Shown one piece after another: positions 45,734 through 56,474 of a DNA stretch of 64,000 nt (positions within the stretch are counted from its first letter, which is position 1; the number at the start of each line of letters is the position of its first letter). Origin of the DNA: Datisca glomerata (Eukaryota; Streptophyta; Magnoliopsida; Cucurbitales; Datiscaceae). The notes under the pieces are model-generated. The model ran no database searches. It was not told the DNA's origin and saw nothing but the letters and a program-made list of their open reading frames with translations. The stretch spans positions 1,240,001 through 1,304,000 of the forward strand of contig QANY01002375.1 of NCBI GenBank assembly GCA_003255025.1, read 5' to 3'. Position numbers and translations under genes: made by a program.

Positions 45734-47340
45734 CAAGGATCGCAGGAGCCCCACGCTCTCTTTCAACTCCTGAAGTCTTGGGGGCTCCGGTTGCTCTACT
45801 CTTGAAGATAGAATTCAAACCACATGCGGCAACTGATTTGTGTGCAAAAGATGAAGAAGGCTTCAATCTCTCCCACTTAGGAAGAGAGAAGAAGGCGGTA
45901 CCCGAAAGCAAATTTGAGGTGACCCCCAAGAGAATGATCGCAAGAGATTATGCTCTCCCAAGGTAAGTTGTGGCACGCATCTAATGGTCTGAAAGGGTGA
46001 ACGCAATAAAGGCGGGGAGAAACCGGTAGCCAGAAAGTTTTCCCTTGCACAAACAAGGCTTCCAGCCACATTACAGGCTCTTATTAAGGGTAACAACTCT
46101 ACAACTAGGGGCGGGCAGCCAACACAGACAAAAAGTTCATCGAACTGGCTTGGCGATGGCAAGAAAATCTCCGCAGACGGTGCACAAGTGAGTTTGGAAT
46201 GCAACATTTAATGAACGATGAAAAGGGAAACGACAACCATAAAAAGGAAAGTCAAGAAGATCAAAAGAGGAAGCCCCCCTCTCTAAGAATGAAGGAGGCC
46301 CAAGAAGGGGAATGATCATTGTTTTCACGAAAAAGAGATAGGAAGTGGGGGTAAGAATGAAAATTTCACTCCATTTCAGCCATGTGAAGAAGGAGATGAT
46401 AAAGGAAATGAGGAGAGAAATTTCCTATTTATAGGCCTAGGAGAAAACCACCCATTTAATAGGTAAATTTACACCAACTATAATGGAAACTGTTGAACGG
46501 CTGGAAAGCGGACGTTTCATAATTCCAAGAGACAGTTTCGGGAAACCAAACGTCATCTGATTAACTATAGGAGTGAAATGACGTGATGAAGCGGCACGTC
46601 TAAGAGTCAGGCTCCGCCACACGTCTCTACGCATCAATAGTGCCCATGTTCCTAAGAGACCGATGACATTAACACTCAGAAAGGATAAAATGGCAAATGA
46701 TAAAACTCGAGGAGGTAATTAATTTTGTTTAGTGTTATCCTCTCTAAGGGGAAAATTATGAACACGTGTGAAAAAATCAGGATGAGCCAAAGCTCCCAAT
46801 CTATCACCACATAAAGACAACTCGGACGAGGAGCTCGGATAATAAAGTCTTCGACTGAGGGCAACTGTTATGGGTGTTTTCCTTACCTCCAATGACGCAA
46901 TGACGTGTGTTACAACACGTCATATTGAGAAGCTTAAGATAAGGTAAAGTTCCAAGGAGGAGGACCGACCTCACTCAGCCAGCCTCAAGAGAGCTTGGGT
47001 CACATAAACTCAAGCTCACGGAAAGGAAAAGGTAAAACTCATGAAGAGAGCTCGGATGACCTTGAGTATAGGATCATCATTACCCGCCAAGGATAACGAC
47101 CAAGGTGGCACTCCCTCATAAGCCTAAGAATCCAACCGGTCCAATCGCCATGGCAAAATGACAGGATAGCCTCCGCCTGGTCACCTCATGGGTACATCGA
47201 CACTTATATATCCGCCAACTTTATGTCAAAGATCACCTCCTTTTCATCAACTCTGAGCCAGTCAAGACATGTTTCTATCCCGGAAAACTTCCCTGGCACA
47301 CCTTTGAAGGCTTATTCAACACACATCCTCTTACACAAGG
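45734..47340. other. Repeat-derived sequence with a minus-strand TATA box
   Basis: GC-richer, no supported protein. On the minus strand, GGCCTATAAATAGGAAATT (complement of 46419-46437) is a strong TATA box, so 45734-46870 is probably an LTR or promoter region in minus orientation. Parts of 46860-47160 match 37240-37560 in the opposite orientation. The frames at 45724-45966 and 45863-46207 overlap each other on opposite strands and look like chance. Confidence 0.45.
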
Positions 47341-47530
47341 ACTCATGTATAAATATATCGACGAATTAGCAAAAAAGGTATGCTCATTCTCTCTTAATGA
47401 AATTATGCCCAAATATCGGCAAATAATTGACTTAGGCAACAGAGGCTCTTAGGCGGGGCAACACCCCTGGTTCCTCACCTTTAGGGTTCTTTGTCTGTGT
47501 TTTACAGATGGTGAGGTTGTGAGTAGCTCC
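47341..47530 (+). repeat. LTR-like fragment, family Y (copy 2)
   Basis: catgtataaatatatcgacg, then attgacttag, ctcttaggcgggg, tggttcctca, gggttctttg and gtgttttacagatgg. This is the same series as on the minus strand at 22400-22610. Confidence 0.55.
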
Positions 47531-47615
47531 ATTCAGGAGGAAGAGTACGCTCACCATAAAGAGGAATTAACTAGTATAACGTCAGTCCAGCAGATTCCCT
47601 CGCTTAGGATGACTC

Positions 47616-47930
47616 TCACACTTCGTACGAGAAAGCAACATCTGTATTCTGGCAGTTTTTTACTAAAACATCTCTTAAAGTAAATGTTGATATTTTCCCA
47701 TTAAAGTTGAAGCACAATTCACCCGCATTGTCGTGCTTACATTGCCTCCTAACAAGGTGTAAAAGTAATTGATGTGGAAATTTTTTGAATTTCAAATCTA
47801 GAAGATGACCTAGACAACTTGCTCTAAATGCCTCTATTTGATGTGGACTTAAACTACTGTTCAATATGACAACATAATCATATTTGATTCCTCTTTTTAC
47901 AGGCATCCAAAATTTTCTAGGGATTAGCAA
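47616..47930 (-). pseudogene. DUF1985-like fragment
   Basis: A 104-residue frame reads IEAFRASCLGHLLDLKFKKF, PHQLLLHLVRRQC and ELCFNFNGKISTFTLRDVLV. The order 'F..FLGH.LD....KF..QL.H.L..R......ELWF..NGK..RF.LREF' is that of plant DUF1985, a domain of unknown function often carried with Ulp1-type proteases by Mutator-like elements. Only this part is present, with no protease or transposase nearby, so it is a remnant. The DUF1985 assignment is from memory of the motif pattern. Confidence 0.55.
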
Positions 47931-50640
47931 CTCAAAGTCCTATAAATATTTACATTAATTAAAAACTATTGTCAACCATTTACATAAATAGGATCTAAAA
48001 TTTACATGATTATAGATAAAAATATCATGCATCATATAGACATATATGTCAATTATTTTTATCAACCAATTGACAAATCAATTTTAGAATACCATTCTTC
48101 TCATGTAAATAAATATTAACATTTATTAGTAAAAGGAAAAAAAACATTATTATAGTACCTAACAAATAATATAATGCATGGTTTGTTTCATATAATAAAC
48201 TTTGATGACTAAATACACCATACTTCATTGATAACTAAAAACTAAAAGCTTATTGTTAACCATTTACATAATTACATAATAAGAACTTTGAGAAATAGTC
48301 CATACTTCATTGATAAAAAATAACATAATTCATGATTGTTTCATATAACACAGTTTTTTAGAATATCAATGATAATTTAATTTAATTAATATTTATCTTG
48401 TGCGATTTCTCAATTCTCTTTGACGAGTTTTCTATCAGCAGTGTTTTCTATTTAGGTTCTTTGATGATATGATTTTCTTCTTGATCAGTTTCACTATCAG
48501 AAACTATCACCGCACTGTGTGGTGTGTGAAATTGCTTATTCTTTGATTTTGATTCCATCATTTGTAGTATTCAACTAGTTCCCCTTTCACTAGGCTGACA
48601 ATGACAAAAATACTTAAATTCATAAACTAAACATGTAATTCATATTATTCTTAAGAACTTACAACAATATGAGGATACATGTGTTGAATTTAAAGATTTT
48701 AAATACTAAAATTAACCCATTAGATCATAACCAAAATCTCAGGTAACAGCAACAATAATAACAAAGCAGAAAGAAAGTATATGCCATGTGTTGAATCAAA
48801 TTTTAGAAGAGACACGTAGTGTCCTAGAAGTGAATGATAGTAAATGTTAACTTATAATGCTTATCAGCTTCTTCTTAGATAAATCTGTATTTCTCATGCT
48901 TGTGTTCTCATACCTAACATAAATTTTCTCTGTTTATGCCCTTCAAAAAATTTACAAATTATTTATGTCAATACTATGATCAAATAGGTTTGGTTTCTTT
49001 ATACGTTCTAGCAAAAAAACAATTATCAAAATTTACACATAACCTATTAAAAAAACTTACACTGAACCTATTACAAAATTTACACGTAACGTATTAACAA
49101 AATTTACACATAATCAACTAACATTTTTTAAATGAAAGAAAAATTTACACAGAACCTATTAAACAATTTTTTTAATGATATGATAAGTTATACAGAACCT
49201 ATTAACAAAAATTTACACAGGATCAAATAATAGTTGCGTACGTACGTTTCTTTGTAGTTTCTATAACATTTGATTTTTTAATGATGATTTGCATTTTTTT
49301 TTCTACTCTTAATCAATTATGAGTCAACTGTATTAACAATAAATCATCTTCATGTATTAGGATTTGAGAAAAAACTTTTATAACAAATATAATATGGAGA
49401 TATACATGCATGTCAATATATGAACAATTTTTTACCAAGAAAACATGTGGATGCCATTAAATCGACGTTAAATTCCAGTGATGAATATTGGTTTACATTA
49501 CCTTTTTAGTTGTTTTACGTGTCTAGGCTATTGTAGAACACTTCCGGATAAAAAACTTTCTCCTTCCGACGACTAGCAATCGACTTTAAACTCTTGATTT
49601 ACAGTAGAAATCAGCAGGAATCCTTCATCTTCTCCGATGACTTTTATGTTGAAAGAGAGAGAGAATGATACATTAATTGAAGGAAAGAGAATGAGTGCTA
49701 CTCTTTTTTGGCGTTAAAGAGAGAGAGTGTGTGCGCTACTCTTTTTCAGAGAGAGAAACACTAATTGAAGGAAAAAGAGAGAGAGTTATTGGTAAATAAT
49801 GATTAATATTTTGATTTTATTAAAAAATTAAATATAAAATATTTAATTAATGTTTTAATATGAGAGATAGTGATTTATAAGGTAAATGATATTGATTTGA
49901 TTAAAAAATTTAAAATTAAATATTTATTTGATCCTTTATGGTGAAAGAGAGAGTTTTGATTTGATATGAGAGAGGGGGAAAATTGTTGATTGAGATACAT
50001 ATATAAATATTTATTATTTTATATTTATTTACATTTACATTAATTTTGAAAGAAATATTGATGGAGAATAATTGATAGAGAGAACATGATATTTAAGTGC
50101 AGTTTCGAAAATAAATTTGAAGGGCATTTGTGATATTTACATTACAAAAATTAGGAGGGTAAAAATAGATTTGATAAATCTAATGTTTTCAAAAGCTGGA
50201 TAAAAATATAATTAGAAACTTTAATATTGTTATTTATGAGTGGATGATTGATTGTTTACGAAATGGACCATTTATGCTTAATAAACTAATAATCTTAATA
50301 AATAGTCAAGTTTTGAAAAAGAAAATCATAAAAATGGTCGCAAATATAAAAAACATAAAAAATACCTTTTGACATGATTTTTAAGAAAAACAAACTCCCA
50401 CGAGGAGAAAGAGTCTCGTGCGCACGTGCACCGGTTCTCAGATTTCGTCAGTTTATATAATATATATTTTATATATTTGTGTAATTTTCACAGTATATTT
50501 GACATGTACAATATATATCATATATACTTTGTGGACAAAAATTCAAAACTTCACTGACGTGCGTAAGGGACGATTTTTGGGGTGAATTTTTTATATTTTT
50601 TAAATTTAGGTAATTATTTTTTTTATTTCATCCTTGACCA
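47931..50640. other. AT-rich intergenic region
   Basis: No genes supported. Repeated short phrases such as aaaatttacacataacctatta recur at 49020-49220, a weak tandem array. (ga)n-rich stretches with gagtgctactctttttt and ctaattgaaggaaa repeated lie at 49650-49790. AT-rich runs at 50450-50530 precede the ssSPT exon. Confidence 0.5.
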
Positions 50641-50699
50641 TTTTTTTTAAAATGATCTATTCTTGGTTATCACCTTTTAATAACTGATATCACGTTCTT

Positions 50700-50952
50700 C
50701 AATATCTTCCGAGTCCTAATGGATTTGACCCGGTTGATTAAGCATTTCTTCGTTGAGATCGATGGAAAATTGTCTTCCTGGCTTTCTTGTTGGCTGCAGG
50801 TGAGATATACACGAGAGCGCGAACTCCTTACTACGTTGGTCAGGAAGAAAATTGTCTTAGGTAAGAACCATACTGTTTCAGTAAATTTTTGTTCATTTCC
50901 ATTATTGATTGATTTGGAGTGTGTTGCTATTAATTGTATGTTTTCGATAGCT
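50700..50952 (+). promoter_or_regulatory. Putative 5' untranslated region and intron of the ssSPT gene
   Basis: Just upstream of the ssSPT exon there are splice-like signals: a donor at gtcttag/gtaagaa (about 50860) and pyrimidine-rich sequence before the ATG at 50953. Plant ssSPT genes can have an intron in the 5' untranslated region, and this layout would fit. The ATG at 50719 opens a frame running into the exon but has no family features. Confidence 0.35.
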
Positions 50953-51037
50953 ATGAACTGGATTCATCGCAAGATCTAGTTCTACAATGTCACGTTTGGG
51001 CTCTACATGTTAGATTGGTGGGAGCGTTGCCTTTTCA
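50953..51037 (+). pseudogene. ssSPT: Serine palmitoyltransferase small subunit, first coding exon, with a nonsense codon
   Basis: ATG at 50953 opens MNWIHRKI, then TAG (50977-50979), then FYNVTFGLYMLDWWERCLF to 51036. This is the conserved N-terminal half of the small subunit that activates the LCB1/LCB2 serine palmitoyltransferase in the ER membrane, the first step of sphingolipid synthesis; the family is about 56 residues. The stop replaces a residue that is Tyr in relatives. The exon ends TTC-A/gtatcc, a possible donor splitting the next codon. I could not find the second half (a membrane segment and NGSRY-like tail) in the following 1.7 kb. So it is a pseudogene or exon fragment, unless the TAG is a sequencing error. 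Confidence 0.8.
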
Positions 51038-52690
51038 GTATCCTTTCTTATGCCTTTTTCTTCTGTTAATGGATCTCTGGATAGTTTCCTGTTTCCTATC
51101 TCGACATGTCTGCTTTATAGATTTAGGCATGCTTTCAATTATTGTTTCTTTTTGGATTTATGGAAAGAAAAATCTAATTACTGAATATTTATGGTATTTA
51201 GAAACCTCATTGCAACATCCTAATTGTAGTGTGATTTCACTTTGGTGGTTCTTACTGACATACTATAATTAGATCATCAACAATTCAGCTTAAGTTTAAT
51301 CGGTATCTTAAAGTGATAACAGATCCAGTTAGTTGAAGTATCTGAATTCTGAAGTTCGATTTGTTAAATCCTGAACTGTATTAGATACTTTGGTGTTCGT
51401 GTTGATGTGCTTCATCTTTTTCAATGGATTGCAATTTGTTAAGGACTTCTGCAACAGATAACATGATTCGATGTCTTCATCTGCTTCATTGTTTAAATAC
51501 GTATAGCAATATCATTAACTCTTCATCTTTCTTTCGTATTTTGCGAAACTTTCTGTGGATTATATTCGTTTGCAAATTACATTTTAGCACTTCTAATGGT
51601 TATTCAGAATTCTAACTATTTGGTTATATTCAGAACTATTATGGTCTATTTGCCTTTTACAGCATCATGCACGCACGATTGTTAGACTACTGCTTGGAAG
51701 TGAAACAATGGACTAGATGACGAATCTGTATCAAATCTTAGTAGTAAATGTAAACAGCAATGAAGTTATTAAGTCTATCTCTGGTTCTTAGAAATTAGTA
51801 GGGAAAGGAAAAGAAAAACCTTCCACCTTCTTGGTTAAGTCTCCCATCTCACAATCAAGTTCATGTAAGAAGATATCATGAGAACTGGATTCTGAGAATA
51901 TCCTTGTGGTATCCGTGTTGTATTTAGAGAGAGATTTTCCCAATTGTCTAATATTAAAGTTTTACAATATGTTTCTATAAGTTGTCTGATATTATTTGCG
52001 TATGTTATTGGAACGACGCAAGCTGGGCCGGGTCACGAAGGATTGTATTTTCATTGTTTGGAGTATATGGAATATATAAAAGGAAAATAGTTATAAGAAT
52101 AAATTTTACTATGTTAATAATTTCCTTCATTTTTCTTATAATTCCATCTACTTTTCCTCTAATTTTTCTTTCCCTCCTATTTTTCACGATCCAAACATAG
52201 CCTAAATGAAAGTAAGAAAAAACAATGTTTTAATTGTGTTTTAAGTTGAACACAATATTTACTCTGCTTTGCTGAAAATGCCTGTAGTTATCGATCAAAT
52301 TTAAATTTACTGACCTGCAAACTGGAGTTGAACTGTGCTGAAGTTTCTCTGTTACTACTAAATCGTTTTAGGCAATTATGGCGAGGCAATTTGCGAAAGT
52401 GTAACTTGTTGAAAGATGACAGCAGGAATGGTAGCCTAATGAACATGTTCATTTTCCATTTCTGCCGGTGATACATACTAAGAGTATTTACACAATTTCC
52501 TTATCAAGCTTTTTAAATGCGGGGGAAATATAGTTTCTATTGACGTCTCTCCAATTTACATGTATTTTGCACCAGCAATTTGTAGATGCTAAAAATTTAT
52601 CCTCGTTTGAAATGCCAGGTGTCGCAAAATGAGCTCAATTATCATACAAAATGAAGAATAATCGACGAAGGATTATCTCGACACAGGTAT
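51038..52690 (+). other. Intron-like or intergenic sequence after the ssSPT exon
   Basis: T-rich plus-strand composition, as in plant introns. I looked for the second ssSPT exon and saw none. The frames at 50934-51272 and 51424-51615 have no family features beyond the out-of-frame exon. Confidence 0.45.
52050..52203. mobile_element. Possible small MITE
   Basis: cattgtttggagtatatgga at the left and ttcacgatccaaacatag at the right are imperfect inverted repeats about 150 bp apart. The left end is also similar to about 1060-1125. No target duplication is clear. Confidence 0.25.
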
Positions 52691-52929
52691 GATGCCCAAC
52701 CTAATACGATCCGATGATCAAGTCAGTTGAATATTTTTAGAGTGGTAGTATTGAACTCAGAGAAAATGCATATCATTTTTGTGAGGGGTCACCATCTATT
52801 TATGATGAAGGAATGATAATATTTAGAGAATATTCTCCAAAATCAGGTCTTTTCAGTTACAATCATATCTTCTCTAACAACTTTGAGATTGCCTCGGAAA
52901 TGCTGAGATCGTGTTTCTGTTACGTTAGA

Positions 52930-53175
52930 GGGGTGAACCCTCGACCATCATGGTGAGTTCTCAGTCATCATGGTGACCTCGACCATGGTGAGCCGTCGGT
53001 CATCAAGATGACCTCGACCATAGTGAGCCCTCGGTCATTATGGTAACCTCGGCCATGGGTGAGCCCTCAGTCATCATGGTGACCTTAGGCATGGGTGAGC
53101 CATAAGTCATCATGATGACCTCGGTCATGCGTGAGCCCTCAGCCATCATGGTGACCTTGGCCATCAAGGTAGCCT
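52930..53175 (+). repeat. Minisatellite, period about 35 bp
   Basis: Six to seven units of the type catggtgagccctcggtcat plus catggtgacctcgg, 35-37 bp each, with many point changes. It is GC-richer than its surroundings. All frames are interrupted, so it is probably non-coding, perhaps within a decayed retroelement. Confidence 0.88.
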
Positions 53176-53252
53176 TGGGGACTTCTAGAGTTGGTCTACG
53201 GTACAGAGCCCTTGGGCTAGGATTTTATCGGCTTCTCATTAGAAGATGAGTA

Positions 53253-53736
53253 TAAGGGTGTACAGATTTTTTCCGAACTGAACCGAATCGATTCGGTAAG
53301 TTCTTTTAATATACCAATTGTAATCGGTTCGGTTATTTATAATAACTGCATTTTCAGTTATGTTATTTTTCTCAATAACTCTGTAGTCGGTTTGAACCGA
53401 TTGCAACCATTTTTTTAATATATATTATATATTATTAATTATTGTTATTGAGTTGAATATTTGGATTTAATAGTATTAAAAATGAATGGAGGTTAGTGTA
53501 TGGAGTAATGTAAACTATATTTAATTATTGATCTATTGATATTTTCAATTTAAAATTCCTGTTGTTTTAAGAAGTTTTACAGGTGCAAAAACCGAACCGA
53601 TTACTTTGGTTATATTCGGTTCGGTTCGGATGGTTACACTGATTCGGCTCGGTTCGGTTATATAGGTAACCGGTGAATTCGGCTCGATTACAAAAATGTC
53701 TTACTAACTGACCGAACCGAATCACGCACACCCCTA
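53253..53736. mobile_element. hAT-type MITE 2 (CGGTTCGG-rich)
   Basis: 484 bp. The ends are TAAGGGTG and CACCCCTA, and the perfect 8-bp target duplication is gatgagta (53245-53252 and 53737-53744). The inside is AT-rich with many aaccgaacc / ggttcggtt motifs near both ends. It is the same family as MITE 1, though the internal sequence is quite different. Confidence 0.92.
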
Positions 53737-53744
53737 GATGAGTA

Positions 53745-54022
53745 TTGGACTTTTCCTAAAATTCTCATTTCAAGTCTAAAGCGCAATGCTAGTGTTGGTA
53801 GGAGCAGTTAGTGAGTTTCATCTTAGATCTTGGTTTAAGAAGTGCCCGCAACACCGATCTAGTGGCTTAAGTGGATGTACTCGAACACTTGCTGGGTTGA
53901 GTACAGCGTGTCACTTGGGGTTGAGTCCGAACGTCTGGTGTGCTTGAATGCTTGCAAGGCGGAGCGTCCACGATGCGGCTGTACGCTTGCTAGGCTAAGC
54001 GCTCGAGGTGTTGACTCCTAGT
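53745..54022. other. GC-rich flank of the SIRE-like element
   Basis: No coding frame. Repeated gcttgc / gctcgagg / gagcg phrases link it with 57701-57910 on the other side of the SIRE-like element, so the two were one sequence before that insertion. Confidence 0.5.
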
Positions 54023-54027
54023 CAAGG

Positions 54028-55146
54028 TGGCAATTTTGATGATGACAAATAATACGTGAACTAATATGAAAACAAGGCTGAAAACACTTAATCGTAAGTG
54101 TTTACGTAAAAAGAATAAAGGGCAATCAAAACCTTAAATGAGAAATACACGTGACATATTATGAAGGACATGAAACATATCAAACAAACTCTAAATGACC
54201 TAAATCAAAGTTGGCGGAACTCAAAATGCTTCAAGGAATTCGGAACCATACCGAACCGCTCATGAACCAAACCATAGAAGACCAAACCAGACAGAATTGT
54301 GTGAAAATGTCAAAGCCCGGTTCACCCCTGGATCAGTTTCCGAATCGGCTCAATTTTGGAAGTCAATCCAATCATACTGGTGGGAAATCGGTGGACGGAT
54401 TTGGAATCGGTCCGACTAGTTCTCTGACTGTTGTGACCTATTTACACATAAGGCAATTACTTGCATAATTGTACAAACCGGTCAGACCAATTGAGAAACC
54501 AGTTTGTCAAAAAGGAAATCATCCTTAATTGATGACTGATCCGTCCAATTCTCCAACCGGACTTACCAGTTTTAATAGTGATTTTTCAATGATATATATA
54601 CCCACGACATTCTCAATTTCAACAAACCTTTCCACTCATCTCCGACGAAGGTTTCTAGTCTTTTATTCTTTGAGAAACTTGTATTTTGAGCAAAAATTTG
54701 AGATATTTTCTAGAGAGAAGCTAGTATAGATTGTGACCGGAAAATTGAGAGATCTACTCTTTGAGAGTGTGAGAAATTTTGTAAGAGATTCGAAGATCTC
54801 GAGCGAGCTACAATGTAAAGTTTTGATCTCCATAGTAAAAAAGGTCGTTTGGGAAAAATCTTCAAGTAGGGATCCTTGGAGCGTGGAAGGAGGAATAGAT
54901 TTTACCAAATCACGTAAAAATACTGTGTGTCGATTCTCTATCTTCCCTACTCTCTTTACATACGTGCACTTTACTTTTCTTATTAACCTCTCGCACGTTT
55001 ATATTCTGCAACCCGCATCGTTATTAATTGCGTAATTATTATTTATTGCTTGATTGTTTATTTATATCAACTATTTATTTTTCAAATTTTAAAATCATTC
55101 TTTTCGACTTTTTCTCTTAATAAATGGGTGCCATATCGATCATACA
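54028..55146 (+). repeat. 5' LTR of the SIRE-like element
   Basis: 1119 bp. Starts tggcaattttgatgatga and ends atatcgatcataca. A TATA-like atatatatacccacg lies at about 54591. Confidence 0.88.
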
Positions 55147-55147
55147 A

Positions 55148-55160
55148 TTGGTATCATAAC
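55148..55160 (+). other. Primer-binding site of the SIRE-like element
   Basis: ttggtatcataac, next to the LTR end, is similar to the tRNA-iMet site (TGGTATCAGAGC). Confidence 0.65.
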
Positions 55161-55198
55161 TTGGGACTCAAATATCTAAGACTTAATAGTCTTGAATG

Positions 55199-55860
55199 AT
55201 GACATCACCTTTTGGTTTTCAATAAGGACAATCAATTTCAAAACCTCCATTTTTTGATGGAGTTGATTTTATTTTTTAGAAAATTAGAGTGAGAATATTT
55301 GTTTAATCCCTTGATTATAATTTATGGGAGATTATCGAAAATGGTCCTTAAGTAATCATGAAATTTGAACAAGAACGGCAGAATTAAATTTTTTTTAAAT
55401 GCTCAAACAAAAAATGTCTTATATTGTGCCTTAAGGATAAACAAATATAATCGTATTTGTATGTGTGAATCTGTAAAATATATTTGACATGTATTAGAAA
55501 TCACACATGAAGACACAAATGAGGTTAAAAACTCTAAGATTGATATTCTCATGCATGAATATGAAATGTTTAAGATGCGTGAAATTGAAAGCATTGAAGA
55601 CATGTTTGCACGTTTCAATAGCATTGTTAATTCTCTTAACGCTCTTGGTAAGATCTTTACTAATAGTGATTTGGTGAGTAAAGTTCTTAGGTTTGTATCA
55701 ACGTCGCGGGAGAACGAGACAATTACTATTCAAGAAGTGATAGATGTTAAGACGCTTTCACTTGAAGAACTCATGAGATCATTGATGACTCATGGAATGG
55801 AGAACTTGGAAGAGGATATTGATACGTAAAAAGAGGAAATCTATTATTCAAAGCCACATC
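55199..55860 (+). pseudogene. copia gag (SIRE-like element)
   Basis: The ATG at 55199 gives MTSPFGFQ, a stop, then SISKPPFFDGVDFIF, IRVRIFV, SLDYNLWEIIENGP with stops between, the opening of the UBN2-type gag of this lineage. The second half (55551-55829) is clean: MHEYEMFKMREIESIEDMFA, RFNSIVNSLNALGKIFTNSD, LSLEELMRSLMTHGMENLEE. An acidic DSKSEDEDEDSMHF-like tail follows at about 55865-55905. The zinc knuckle and everything in pol are missing. Confidence 0.88.
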
Positions 55861-56151
55861 CATTGATAGCAAAAGTGAAGATGAAGACGAAGATTCAATG
55901 CACTTCACAAAAAAACTTTGAAAGCTGCACACTATGAGATGATGCACTTCAAAGAAGAAACCTAAGGAAATGAGAAGCCCGACTGCAAATGAACATAAAA
56001 ATGTATATATGTGCATAATGACACACGTAAACAAGGTTAGTAAGCTCAACCCTTATAATAATCTTGTTTTTGAGAAATCACATGAATTTATTCTTTTTAT
56101 TTTTTGCATGCATTTTGAAAAATAATTTTTTTGATTTAAAACATGCATACA

Positions 56152-56466
56152 TTAAGGGGGAGATTTTTCAAAAATTGACATTTTTAATTCATTTGATGAT
56201 TTCAAAGGGGGATAATTAATTCTGAAAGGAGGATAATTTTTTATTCATATTAAAAGTTACCAAATGGGGAGTATTTTTAAACATATGACATGTTTAATTA
56301 TTTGTATGATTTTAAAGGGGAGAATATAATTAATTACGAAAGGAGGAAAATTTTAAAAATTTAAAAATTTAGAAATATTATTCTATATGTGTATAAGAAG
56401 ATTATAACTAATATTTTTTACTATCAATTGTATGTCATCATAATAAAGGGGAAGATAATTGACCAT
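56152..56466 (+). other. Array of polypurine tracts
   Basis: At least six purine-rich tracts of one type: aagggggaga (56153), caaagggggataa (56203), aaaggaggataa, aaatggggag, aaaggggagaata, aaaggaggaaaa and aaaggggaagataa (56446) just before the 3' LTR. Only the last is in the usual priming place. Tract-rich 3' regions are a feature of SIRE-type elements. Confidence 0.75.
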
Positions 56467-56474
56467 AATCAATG

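Noticed and set aside
45724..46328. Overlapping frames on both strands after element C
   Set aside because: The frames overlap on opposite strands and show no family motif; the region looks like an LTR with a minus-strand TATA box.
51982..52200. 72-residue plus-strand frame
   Set aside because: Coincides with a small MITE-like repeat; hydrophobic residues come from T-rich sequence.
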